A stretch of DNA of 22,008 bases from Deltaproteobacteria bacterium. Lineage in GTDB: Bacteria; Desulfobacterota; DSM-4660; Desulfatiglandales; B25-G16. The stretch is taken from the NCBI GenBank assembly GCA_020355145.1, contig CP070660.1:310301-332308 (forward strand), written 5' to 3'. The position numbers and the translations under genes were made by a program. The notes under the pieces are model-generated. The model was given only the letters and a program-made list of their open reading frames with translations. It was not told the DNA's origin and made no database searches. Positions 1-7,099 of the stretch are shown one piece after another. Numbering within the stretch: position 1 is the first letter of the stretch; each line of letters begins with the position of its first letter.

Positions 1-457
1 CAAAGCCAATAAAAGTCCCGACGAACAGGCCAGCTATAAAAAGCATTGTGGATCCCTGTAGTTACTCTATCAAGCGCTTTCTTAAGCAACAGGCATGCCA
101 ATCCACGGAGGAAATCAACACAGGGGTGCAACTGAAAGGTAATCCCTGAGCCGATAATGAAGGTACATAGGCAACTGCCGATCCAATTGCAGGAAGCGCT
201 CCAGAAGATCTTGACAAAAGTGGAGGAGCCCAGGGAGATAAATAGTATGTTAATGATTTAAAAGACCTGGATTATGTCCTTCTTTGCACACATTTTCCCT
301 GGCCCTCAAATAGATGAACTATCTGTTCCCTGTCTCTATATCCTTTCCATAATAATTTGGGCTTGCTTTTTGCAAGGAAAATGAAGTATACAAGCGAAAC
401 AAGCCTATAGCAGGAAACCCAAAGCCGTTGTGTAATCATTATTGAAGGGGGTAAGCG
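1..457. other. gene-poor stretch with possible decayed coding
   Basis: No convincing intact gene is seen. On the plus strand, short open stretches at about 3-62 and 157-261 (the latter reading MKVHRQLPIQL at its start, 34 codons) have protein-like composition but no family could be recognised. They are separated by stops and frame changes and may be the debris of an older gene. The last bases hold a clear ribosome site (GAAGGGGG) for the barrel gene that begins at 458. No tRNA, promoter or terminator was identified with confidence. Confidence 0.3.
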
Positions 458-1156
458 ATGTTTCGAAGAAAGGTCCTATTTTTAACTTTGGTGGTTTTTT
501 CGCTTAGTGGAACTCTATATGCAGAGGAGGAAAGCTTACATCTTCGTACAAATAACGCCTTTTCATTTGCGCTGGGTTATCATTGGTATAGAGAAAGTAA
601 TGCAGTGATTTATTGGAATATTAACGAAGAGGATTATAATAGTCTTGTGCCAGCCCTGGCTTACGAGAGAAAGATTAGTAAACGGATCGGAATTGAGGTT
701 TCCGTTGGTCATTTTAGAGCAAAGGAAACTTACAAATTGGGTGGCGGTTATGTTACGCCTTCTATTAAAAATCTTTATGTATCTCCCAGTGTCAAGTTTT
801 ATTTGCCAGGCGGTGATACATTTGTTTTTTATGTTGGTGCAGGACCAGATTACTATTATACAGCTTGGGATCTCGAATATAGAGCTACTGGCTATGAATA
901 TAAATCAGCTGAAAATTTTGGCACATTTGGGGCCCATGGGCTTGCTGGAGTTGACTGGTATGTTTATAAGGATCCAGAAAAAGACGGTTATTACAGGGCG
1001 CCAGTTAGCCTTTTTGTAGAATGTAGATACACTTTGCTGGACGTAGCTGATGTTGATATAAAGGCAATAAATGCAACTTTCGGCACACCTGGCATAGGCC
1101 ATCACCTCGAAGTAGGAGGACCAATGATCTCTATCGGTCTGAGATGGCATTGGTAA
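458..1156 (+). CDS. outer-membrane beta-barrel protein, OmpW/opacity-like fold
   Basis: This encodes 232 residues with a Sec signal peptide (positively charged MFRRK, a hydrophobic stretch, then a likely cut after LYA near residue 22). The rest is alternating hydrophobic/polar segments rich in Tyr, Phe and Gly, typical of a small transmembrane beta-barrel. It ends in Trp (GLRWHW), an aromatic last residue of the kind the BAM machinery recognises. The start is supported by GAAGGGGG about 7 bases upstream. Size and pattern match the OmpW or OmpA-like/opacity barrels of about 8 strands, but no signature fixes the subfamily and no substrate can be named. It appears to be a single gene, followed by a gene-free stretch with palindromes. 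It lies on the element side of the tRNA fragment, so it may have been carried in. Confidence 0.75.
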   Translation: MFRRKVLFLTLVVFSLSGTLYAEEESLHLRTNNAFSFALGYHWYRESNAVIYWNINEEDYNSLVPALAYERKISKRIGIEVSVGHFRAKETYKLGGGYVTPSIKNLYVSPSVKFYLPGGDTFVFYVGAGPDYYYTAWDLEYRATGYEYKSAENFGTFGAHGLAGVDWYVYKDPEKDGYYRAPVSLFVECRYTLLDVADVDIKAINATFGTPGIGHHLEVGGPMISIGLRWHW

Positions 1157-1564
1157 TTACAAGGCTAGCAAGTGATAGTATGCTACTTTTGCTCTCTCAG
1201 TACCTTAGCTATAGCCTTCCTCTATTAAGGACGGGCAGTTTTAATTCCTAATCCGGCTCGTGCCACCCCTGTTAACAGTTATTCTTAGGCTTTCTTTTCA
1301 ACTCTAAAAACGTGAGCTTTTTTAAAAATACGTGGAAATAAAGTACCCAAGATTGCCGATAGAAATTGTAATACCGGCTTATGCCACAACATATGCGGCT
1401 ATTGGGTGAGGCTATGGCGAGAGGAGTTGTGAGCGGTGTCGAGGGCAGGCAGGGATATCTTTGCAGCGATGGAATTTATGCAATTTTGCCAGAATACCCC
1501 GTGCTGTGCACGGGGATGAATGGCTCTTTCTGGGGGTTTGGGGGATATGTTCCCCCAAGATAAA
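1157..1564. other. gene-free stretch with imperfect repeats and palindromes
   Basis: No supported gene is seen. A roughly 18-base imperfect direct repeat is visible near 1249 and 1369: TAATCCGGCTCGTGCCAC against TAATACCGGCTTATGCCAC. The right part holds two perfect hairpins, at 1497-1515 and 1538-1558. A third lies just past 1564 inside the end of the primase gene. The G-rich stretch from about 1430 to 1560 differs in composition from the AT-rich sequence to its left. It may be the remains of a small palindrome-bearing element. Confidence 0.4.
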
Positions 1565-1603
1565 TTAGAGTTTCCTTTTTGATGCCCCGCCTTGTAGGCG
1601 GGG
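1497..1603. repeat. cluster of REP/IS200-IS605-like palindromes
   Basis: Two hairpins share the same design: an 8-bp stem starting CCCCG and a TGT loop. One is CCCCGTGC-TGT-GCACGGGG at 1497-1515, the other CCCCGCCT-TGT-AGGCGGGG at 1585-1603. Between them at 1538-1558 is TTGGGGGA-TATGT-TCCCCCAA. Such CCCCG/CGGGG hairpins are typical of REP elements mobilised by RAYT transposases and of the ends of IS200/IS605 elements, but no transposase gene remains here. The last hairpin supplies the final codons of the truncated primase, so the cluster probably marks the insertion or deletion that removed the rest of that gene. Confidence 0.55.
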
Positions 1604-2740
1604 AGCTTCACTTCGATTTAGGGCATGCAACCGATCCCTTACGTCCTGGGCAGCCATTTCTCCCTCGATGTACGTACAAGGTACGGATTTTTTTAGTTTC
1701 CAGGGTCCGAATGGCTCTCCTCGCGAGATAGCATCCACTAGACTCATTGCCAGCCATGTCTTACCAATTCCCCTTGGTGCACTGATAAGGGTAATCGTCT
1801 GCTCGTTAAACCAGGGTTCCAAGATCTTATCTTTAGGAGGAATTTCAACATTATTAATAAACTCTTCCGCCTTCAAAATGGCATCTTCAAGGGTGGCCTT
1901 CTTTGGTGGCTCGTAAGGACCTGCCCCCTCAACCATGATACATACCTTTTCGGCTGCCTCTATTTTGTCATCAAATCTTGCTACAAAATCAGATACATCC
2001 CCTTTATTTGGCAATCCTGGCAGTTCTATCAATTTGAGGCTTTTAACTAGCCCATCTAATGAGGCTCCCACCTGGGTCATGTGTTCCTGGCCTTCATTGT
2101 CATTGTCAGGGATTAAGACAATATCTTTTCCTTTTAGTGATTCATTATATTCTGGACGCCACTTTTTAGCCCCCATAGGGCAAGTGGTAGCTGTTAGTTC
2201 TAAATCAACCAGCGTATCAGCATCTTTTTCGCCTTCAACTATAAAGACCTCTTTGGCTTTGAGTACCTCCGGCAATCTGTAAAGCACTCTTTGGATACCG
2301 TTCAAATTCCATATCCAACCGTCTTTACCATCCGGGCGTCTTTGCCTGAAATCTTTGGGGTCCATCCTTACGACCTGGAAAAGCAAGTTATCATGGGCAT
2401 CTACATAGTCATAGGTTTTTACAATATGGGGCTTTTCTTCTATCCAGGAGATTCCATACTCATTCACTATTCCTTCCAAAATCTTATAGAAATCAGATTT
2501 AAGATCCAATCCATTTAACTTTGCATAGAAATGAAATATATCCCCTCCTGCTTGGCAGCTATGGCAGAAATACTTTCCATCTTGGTTATTAAAATTGAAT
2601 GAGGGGTTATGATCATCATGAAAAGGGCATAGAGCTTTAAACTCACTATTCTTGCCATCTTTGATGTCTTGTAAAAATCTTTCATAGAAAGCCTTGTAAT
2701 TCCCCTTGAAGTGGTTTTGGATTTTCTCTTTCATTATCAC
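1565..2740 (-). CDS. CHC2/Toprim primase-helicase of a mobile element, C-terminally truncated
   Basis: The 391-residue protein begins with a CHC2-type zinc finger (C38, H41, C59, C62) as in DnaG-like primases. It continues with a Toprim region (IVEGEKDADTL near 167-177, acidic PDNDNEG near 211-217). A RecA-like AAA_25 ATPase domain then begins, with Walker A APRGIGKT at 321-328. The ATPase ends after only about 65 residues, soon after YIEGEM, so Walker B and the helicase core are missing. The last ~15 residues (SEAPRLQGGASKRKL) are translated from a palindromic repeat. Intact relatives make primers and unwind DNA for plasmid, phage or island replication; this copy probably keeps at most the primase part. 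It may start at GTG (2740) or ATG (2734). The two small genes upstream read in the same direction, 20 bases away. Confidence 0.8.
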   Translation of the reverse strand: MIMKEKIQNHFKGNYKAFYERFLQDIKDGKNSEFKALCPFHDDHNPSFNFNNQDGKYFCHSCQAGGDIFHFYAKLNGLDLKSDFYKILEGIVNEYGISWIEEKPHIVKTYDYVDAHDNLLFQVVRMDPKDFRQRRPDGKDGWIWNLNGIQRVLYRLPEVLKAKEVFIVEGEKDADTLVDLELTATTCPMGAKKWRPEYNESLKGKDIVLIPDNDNEGQEHMTQVGASLDGLVKSLKLIELPGLPNKGDVSDFVARFDDKIEAAEKVCIMVEGAGPYEPPKKATLEDAILKAEEFINNVEIPPKDKILEPWFNEQTITLISAPRGIGKTWLAMSLVDAISRGEPFGPWKLKKSVPCTYIEGEMAAQDVRDRLHALNRSEAPRLQGGASKRKL

Positions 2741-2760
2741 CGTCTATCAATTCATCTTTG

Positions 2761-2943
2761 CTAACTCATTTTTTCACCATCCTCAGGGAAAACCTCACTG
2801 TAAGGTTTCGCTTCATCAATCAGTTTCTGCCACTCCTCCTTAAAGTACTTGTCCCCATCAATTCCCTTATCCTCTGCAATCTGGTGGCATAAAAAAACAT
2901 AGTTGGTGAAAGATTTAGCTTTTTCCGGGTCAATCCTTCTCAT
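2761..2943 (-). CDS. small hypothetical protein of the integrated element
   Basis: This encodes 60 residues, mostly charged and predicted helical (MRRIDPEKAKSFTNYVFLCH at the start), with no signal peptide and no motif I recognise. Its ATG overlaps the stop of the upstream helix-turn-helix gene by four bases (ATGA, 2940-2943), and the primase gene starts 20 bases after its stop. This tight packing supports a real gene in one transcript: regulator, small ORF, primase. Small acidic proteins of this kind are common between AlpA regulators and primases in satellite-type elements, but its function is unknown. Confidence 0.6.
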   Translation of the reverse strand: MRRIDPEKAKSFTNYVFLCHQIAEDKGIDGDKYFKEEWQKLIDEAKPYSEVFPEDGEKMS

Positions 2944-3146
2944 TCGATTCCCCTTGTGAGATTTTCTGTTTTGATTCTCCCGGCTTCCATGAAAGTAATG
3001 ACATCGGCAAGAGAATACCTGACAGAACGCCCGATCTTCAGATAGGGAATCCCCCTTCCCAAATGACGGTCATTTCGAAGCGTAGGAAGAGCCCGTCTTG
3101 TGATTCGAGAAACCTCTTTTTCATCCAAATATTGAACATGTTGCAT
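2940..3146 (-). CDS. AlpA/excisionase-like helix-turn-helix DNA-binding protein
   Basis: This encodes 68 residues carrying an HTH_17/MerR-like winged helix. It has YLDEKEVSRITRRALPTLRN (recognition helix region) and then the typical IPYLKIGRSVRYSLADVITF, where the conserved G-R-x-V-R-Y-x-x-x-D of this family is clear. Such proteins act as excisionase or as activators of the integrase and replication genes of integrated elements. The start has a GGAGG site 9 bases upstream. It lies between the integrase and the primase, both on the same strand, and its stop overlaps the next start (ATGA). A long inverted repeat sits about 45 bases upstream and could be part of its control region. Confidence 0.85.
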   Translation of the reverse strand: MQHVQYLDEKEVSRITRRALPTLRNDRHLGRGIPYLKIGRSVRYSLADVITFMEAGRIKTENLTRGIE

Positions 3147-3189
3147 AAGTCATACCTCCATATTTTCTATTTCCGTTCAAGTAAAACGA

Positions 3190-3276
3190 AAAAGCCAAAT
3201 TAAACAAGGACGCTTCTTGCCTTCGGTTTCTGATCCTGCCGGGCTTTTAGGTCTGTCCTTCTTTAATTTGGCTTTT
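3190..3276. repeat. long inverted repeat between integrase and regulator genes
   Basis: Two 22-base arms (3190-3211 and 3255-3276) are complementary except for one position (core AAAAGCCAAATTAAA and TTTAATTTGGCTTTT). They enclose a 43-base loop that contains its own G/C-rich segment. Read on the minus strand, the stem is followed by a T-rich run (TTTTTCGTTTT), so it could stop integrase transcription. The stem is much longer than a usual terminator, and the loop may add structure, so a small RNA or recombination or replication site is also possible. It does not show the RYYYAAC/GTTRRRY ends of integron attC sites. Confidence 0.6.
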
Positions 3277-3355
3277 GAAAGGCTCTAAATCTTATATTTT
3301 ATTATCTAATTTAACTGATTAGATTTTTCGGTTCTTTCCTCCCCTTTTTCAGTAG

Positions 3356-4579
3356 TTATCTGTTTTTACCTTTTTTCTTTTCTAATGTCAACATGGTTTT
3401 AAAACCGGTGGTTTTAAAACCGGACTTTTTGCTCGCTGCAATCTCATTTTCTTTAATTGCCTTGTTGATAAGATCCCCTGCCAAATTAGATGCCTTCCTC
3501 AAGGCCTCATCTCTCAAGTGAGCATATCTTTGTGTCATAACTGGTGATTTGTGGGTTAATAGACGCTGTAAGGTGTACATATCAACCTGACCACTAGAGG
3601 CCAACATAGAGGCATAAGTATGACGTAGGCCATGAAGGGGCCTAAAATCCTTTGGCAATCCTGCACTCTTTTTGATTTGATTAACAGCTTTCTTTATATC
3701 AGTCCGCTGTCTTCCATCACGTCCAGGAAAGACAAAGGGGCTATCACTCCTTTGATGTGATTCTAATAAGTTTCTGGTTTCATCATTTAAGGGAATCTTT
3801 TGATCCTGACCCCCTTTGGGGTCTTTGATGGTGATAAATCCACGATCAAAATCTATATCTTCCCATTTAAGCCTGAATAACTCCCCACGTCTCAGGCCTG
3901 TAAAGAGGGCCATCTTCATAAGATTGGCAGCCTGAATGTTCGAACTCCGGTCAATAGCCTTAAGCAATCGGTTTAATTGGTCTACCGTCAAGTCCTCAGT
4001 CTTTAGGTTGTTCACCTTTGGTATCTCGATTGTGAAATCAAGGCCTGGACATAGTCTTTTCTTAGCTCCAAACCTGGTTATCCGTCTTAACAATTCCAAA
4101 ACATTCTTAACGGTGCCCGGTGCCCTGGTCTTCAAGAGATTAATCTTGAGACGGTCGATATCTAAAGGTAATAAGTCTTTGGGTTCTTTGTCTCCCAAAA
4201 TAGGTTTGATATGATTCTGAAACCTATTATCATCGGTAACAATCCCTTTCAATCCTGGATTACTGCTCTTATATTTTTCCCATAGCCTGGTAAAAGTCCA
4301 GCGGTTCTGTTCTGCTTCCTTTAGGGCCTTTTCTTTCTCTCTAATCTCCTTCCGGGAAAGCCTTTTGCCCTCTATTCTTTCCGCTCTAATCCTAGCTGCT
4401 CTGGCAGGGGTCATGGCATCCATGTACTGACGGCCCACCTTTTCTTCATAAGTCTTGCCATCCTTTTTGAAGACTATGTAGTAGATCTTCTCAATCCCAT
4501 TACCTCCAATTCGTTTACCTTCCCGGTAATAGATTCCAGGATAATTTCCAGGATAATTTGTCTTGACTCTCTTTACCAT
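3356..4579 (-). CDS. tyrosine recombinase / phage-type integrase
   Basis: The protein catalyses site-specific integration and excision of the element. From the start at 4579 it has 407 residues. An N-terminal AP2-like arm-binding region (MVKRVKTNYPG, then YYREGKR) comes first, followed by a SAM-like core-binding domain and the catalytic domain. Catalytic residues are visible: R230 in TGLRRGE, H316 and R319 in HGLRHT, H343 in LLTHKS, and nucleophile Y352 in TQRYAHL. An in-frame ATG at 4711 would add 44 residues, but it has no ribosome site and the added sequence is unlike the family. The start at 4579 gives the usual N-terminus. The gene lies 234 bases from the tRNA fragment, as expected for a self-encoded integrase. 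The C-terminus looks complete, so it may be active. Confidence 0.93.
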   Translation of the reverse strand: MVKRVKTNYPGNYPGIYYREGKRIGGNGIEKIYYIVFKKDGKTYEEKVGRQYMDAMTPARAARIRAERIEGKRLSRKEIREKEKALKEAEQNRWTFTRLWEKYKSSNPGLKGIVTDDNRFQNHIKPILGDKEPKDLLPLDIDRLKINLLKTRAPGTVKNVLELLRRITRFGAKKRLCPGLDFTIEIPKVNNLKTEDLTVDQLNRLLKAIDRSSNIQAANLMKMALFTGLRRGELFRLKWEDIDFDRGFITIKDPKGGQDQKIPLNDETRNLLESHQRSDSPFVFPGRDGRQRTDIKKAVNQIKKSAGLPKDFRPLHGLRHTYASMLASSGQVDMYTLQRLLTHKSPVMTQRYAHLRDEALRKASNLAGDLINKAIKENEIAASKKSGFKTTGFKTMLTLEKKKGKNR

Positions 4580-4812
4580 AATTGATAGCCTGCTTTTTTT
4601 TGACTTTTTGGCTTGAACACAAGGTGCTTTATGATCTTCGAGTTTAGACACAAGATGCTTCAATATGATGTTTTTCCAACCGTATTTCCAACCCTTTTCG
4701 TAGAAAAACATAAAAAAAGAGGTAAGTCGAGAAAAAATTGATACGCGAAGTGCTTTGCCATCAATGGGATTGGGTAGGGTGGAGTAAATGAGGGTAAATA
4801 TATCCCTTCGTT

Positions 4813-4857
4813 CTCATAACCCGAAGGTCGCTAGTTCGAATCTAGCCCCCGCTACCA
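4813..4857 (+). other. 3' fragment of tRNA-Met (CAT), attachment site
   Basis: The sequence starts in the anticodon loop (CTCATAA, anticodon CAT). It continues with the 3' anticodon strand CCCGA and variable loop, then a perfect T-arm (GCTAG, loop TTCGAAT, CTAGC), the acceptor strand CCCCGCT, discriminator A and encoded CCA. The 5' half is absent: upstream bases do not provide the D-arm or the AGCGGGG acceptor strand, and the anticodon stem fails to pair at its inner two positions. This is therefore a tRNA remnant created by integration, with the crossover at or near the anticodon loop. It is not a functional tRNA. Confidence 0.85.
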
Positions 4858-4870
4858 GAGAGAATATAAG

Positions 4871-4897
4871 GGCTTAGATGTTAATCTAAGCCTTTTT
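4871..4897 (+). terminator. Rho-independent terminator of the former tRNA gene
   Basis: A perfect 9-bp stem (GGCTTAGAT / ATCTAAGCC) with a 4-base loop GTTA is followed by five T's. It begins 14 bases after the CCA of the tRNA fragment, the normal place for a tRNA terminator. This supports the idea that chromosomal sequence resumes here. Confidence 0.85.
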
Positions 4898-5007
4898 ATT
4901 GTGGAAAGTTGGTAGCAAAATCTTTCCACCTTAATCGCCCACCTAGACAATATGGTATCCTTGAGAATATCTGCCAAAAACCGGGTAAATCTTTCAAGGG
5001 TTTTTCC

Positions 5008-5955
5008 ATGATATATTTTATTATAATTATTACAGCAGCTTGCTTGCTATGTATTCCGACCAAATCTCTTGCATTAAATGGCTTCACAGAGATTGGACTT
5101 GAGACCAGATATGTGCAGGGTGATTCTACGTATTATATAAGTGGAGTTGATTCAGGGTTAGGTTCCTGGGCTAGTGAGCTGGAATTTCCCCTGAATAATC
5201 TCATGGCAGGTATGAGTTTAATCGTAGGAACTCGGCATGAGAAAAACCCCAAGCAGACCAAAGCTCGGCTCTGTCTCACCTGGCTTCGCGTTGTTAAAAA
5301 AGCCGCAGGAATTATGAAAGACTCGGACTGGATTGAAAATGATGCCGCATACGGTGAGCCCCCCCATGCAGGAAGGGATATATATACAGAATCAGATGCC
5401 CAATTACAGGGAACAATCCTCGATATGAATTACGCGCATCATTTCAGACTTAATAATAGTTGGACCCTTGGCCCGATGATTGGTTATAGATCTCAGAGGC
5501 TTGAATATGAAATATATGGATATAGAGGGATATGGTGGACTACTCCGATATCCGGGGCAGGTAAGGTCTTAGATTACGAAATTACATACAAAATCCCCTA
5601 TCTAGGTCTCCGTTCTGATTTACTCTTTGGGAAAGATGGCCAATTTCAGCTTAATCTTACCATTGGTTACTCTGATTGGGCAAAGGCGGAAGATAGAGAT
5701 GATCATATTTTAAGATATAAATTATCAGAGGGGGACTGTCAGGGCGAGGCGTACTTGATCAAGCTCAACCTAGATTGGAAATTTTACCCTAATTGGATCC
5801 TAGGCCTGGGGGCAGAATATGTAGATATTGATACCAGCGGAGTGCAACATCAGAGCTGGTACGCTGGGGGAAATGTGGGAATCACATATGATGTGAATGA
5901 CAAGATAACCTCTACCTACCGGTCAACCATATTTAAGATTTCCTATGCATTCTGA
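5008..5955 (+). CDS. omptin-like outer-membrane aspartyl protease (peptidase family A26)
   Basis: The 315-residue protein has a signal peptide (MIYFIIIITAACLL...SLA), followed by Tyr/Trp-rich barrel strands and a terminal Phe (KISYAF). Length and layout match OmpT/Pla (about 310 residues, 10 strands). Both halves of the omptin active site are recognisable. DSDW (D105, D107) aligns with OmpT DQDW (D83/D85), and RDDH (D231, H233) aligns with NDEH (D210/H212). Surrounding phrases such as LGPMIGYRSQR and YKIPYLGL also resemble OmpT. Omptins cleave peptides, often between basic residues, at the cell surface and need lipopolysaccharide. An in-frame ATG at 4909 would add 33 residues ahead of the signal peptide; 5008 is preferred because AAGGG lies 10 bases upstream. 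It sits just beyond the tRNA terminator. Confidence 0.8.
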   Translation: MIYFIIIITAACLLCIPTKSLALNGFTEIGLETRYVQGDSTYYISGVDSGLGSWASELEFPLNNLMAGMSLIVGTRHEKNPKQTKARLCLTWLRVVKKAAGIMKDSDWIENDAAYGEPPHAGRDIYTESDAQLQGTILDMNYAHHFRLNNSWTLGPMIGYRSQRLEYEIYGYRGIWWTTPISGAGKVLDYEITYKIPYLGLRSDLLFGKDGQFQLNLTIGYSDWAKAEDRDDHILRYKLSEGDCQGEAYLIKLNLDWKFYPNWILGLGAEYVDIDTSGVQHQSWYAGGNVGITYDVNDKITSTYRSTIFKISYAF

Positions 5956-6000
5956 CGAACCACCTGCATAAGCATCGATTCTGGGGAAAGAATAATACAG

Positions 6001-6786
6001 ATGGAAGATTTTAGAGACCTAGCAGTAGAGATAGCAAGGGATGCAGGGACATTTCTTAGAAATAGGCTCAATTCAGCACATAAGATAGATTATAAGGGGG
6101 AGATCAATCTGGTAACAGAGGCAGACAGGGTCTCCGAAGAGATGATCACCTCCAAGATAAATCACCTATTTCCAGACCATGATATCCTGGCTGAGGAATT
6201 CACCTATACCAATAGGGGTTCTGATTTCAGATGGATTATAGACCCCCTTGATGGAACTACCAATTATGCCCATGGTTACCCTGTTTTCTGTGTCTCCATT
6301 GCACTTCAAAGGCTGGATGAGATTATTTTAGGGATTATCTACAATCCAATGCTCAGTGAGATGTTTGTAGCAGAAAAAGACAAGGGGGTCTTTCTAAATG
6401 GCAGGGAAGTCCATGTCTCCAATACTATTAGGATATCGGAAAGTCTTGTGGCTACTGGCTTCCCTTATGACATCCGGGAAGACACCCAAAACAATCTAAA
6501 TTACTTCAACAAGATGATTATGGAGGCAAGGGCTATTCGCAGGGCAGGTTCAGCAGCACTGGACCTTGCTTATGTAGCCGCAGGCCGGTTTGATGGATTC
6601 TGGGAAATCAAATTGAGTCCCTGGGATACAGCCGCTGGATGGTTGATGGTAGTACAGGCTGGTGGGCTTGTAACGGATTTTAGGGGAAAGGAATATTACC
6701 TGGATTCACCGGTTATCCTGGCATCAAACGGGAAGATCCATAAGGAGATGATGGATGTCCTAAATAGGGCATCTCCTATCCAATAA
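6001..6786 (+). CDS. suhB: inositol monophosphatase family protein
   Basis: This 261-residue cytoplasmic Mg-dependent phosphatase has all family metal-binding motifs. These are EE at 65-66, D81-P-L-D84-G-T86 within WIIDPLDGTTNYAHG, and W208-D209 in SPWDTAAGW. Family members hydrolyse inositol-1-phosphate or related sugar phosphates; SuhB also acts with the transcription machinery in enterobacteria. The sequence does not show which substrate is used. The start has a GGGGAAAG site upstream. The 3' end overlaps the convergent tatA gene by 11 bases. Confidence 0.92.
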   Translation: MEDFRDLAVEIARDAGTFLRNRLNSAHKIDYKGEINLVTEADRVSEEMITSKINHLFPDHDILAEEFTYTNRGSDFRWIIDPLDGTTNYAHGYPVFCVSIALQRLDEIILGIIYNPMLSEMFVAEKDKGVFLNGREVHVSNTIRISESLVATGFPYDIREDTQNNLNYFNKMIMEARAIRRAGSAALDLAYVAAGRFDGFWEIKLSPWDTAAGWLMVVQAGGLVTDFRGKEYYLDSPVILASNGKIHKEMMDVLNRASPIQ

Positions 6787-7072
6787 TCTTCTTTATCTTA
6801 TCTGCCTTTTTCTTAACCTCCAGGCCCTCTCTTACAACTGGAATATCTTCTACTACCTTCTCGACCAATTTATCCTCCAGGGATTTTTTCTCCTCTTCTT
6901 TTTCCTCTGTGCCTTCCCCTTTATCGTCCAGGTTTATATCCTTTTTTACCTTCCTGAATTCCCTTATTGCACCTCCAAGACCCTTACCAATCTCTGGAAG
7001 TCTCTTGGCCCCGAAGATTAGCAGGACAATTCCACCGATGATTATTAGTTCTGTTGTACCTAAGCCGAACAT
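6776..7072 (-). CDS. tatA: Tat protein translocase subunit TatA/TatE
   Basis: This 98-residue membrane protein forms the pore-like part of the Tat system, which exports folded proteins. It has the standard layout: a short N-terminus MFGLGTTE, one transmembrane helix (LIIIGGIVLLIFG), then the conserved hinge and amphipathic helix (AKRLPEIGKGLGGAIREFRK). A long acidic/lysine-rich tail from about residue 50 follows, which is expected to be unstructured. A GAGGGGG ribosome site precedes the ATG. It is the second gene after the helicase on the same strand, 27 bases downstream, and may be cotranscribed. No tatB or tatC is in the window. Confidence 0.95.
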   Translation of the reverse strand: MFGLGTTELIIIGGIVLLIFGAKRLPEIGKGLGGAIREFRKVKKDINLDDKGEGTEEKEEEKKSLEDKLVEKVVEDIPVVREGLEVKKKADKIKKIIG

Positions 7073-7099
7073 AAGCTTAACCCCCTCTTTTAATTAGCA

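Larger units (their letters stand above)
1..4857. mobile_element. right part of a tRNA-Met-integrated element (left end outside the window)
   Basis: The right boundary is supported by a 3' tRNA-Met fragment (4813-4857) next to a tyrosine integrase gene. The fragment is followed by what looks like the original tRNA terminator. An element that integrates into the 3' half of a tRNA leaves an intact tRNA at one end and a 3' duplicate at the other. The orientation here puts the element to the left of the fragment. No intact tRNA-Met occurs to the left inside the window, so the left end lies outside it or has been lost. Contents are the integrase, an AlpA-like regulator, a small ORF, a truncated primase, palindromic repeats and an outer-membrane barrel gene. 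Whether the barrel gene and positions 1-457 belong to the element is an inference from this geometry. Confidence 0.5.

Noticed and set aside
1381..1563. 60-codon open frame on the plus strand
   Set aside because: It has no ribosome site or recognisable domain and spans two palindromes; it reads as non-coding repeat sequence.
3190..3276. Possible integron attC site
   Set aside because: The arms lack the RYYYAAC/GTTRRRY core boxes and the recombinase is a phage-type integrase, not IntI.
4580..4711. 44-residue N-terminal extension of the integrase
   Set aside because: There is no ribosome site before 4711 and the added residues are unlike the family; ATG 4579 gives the usual KRVKTNYPG start.
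4909..5007. N-terminal extension of the omptin-like gene from ATG 4909
   Set aside because: It would place 33 residues in front of a clear signal peptide; the ATG at 5008 has a ribosome site and gives the normal leader.
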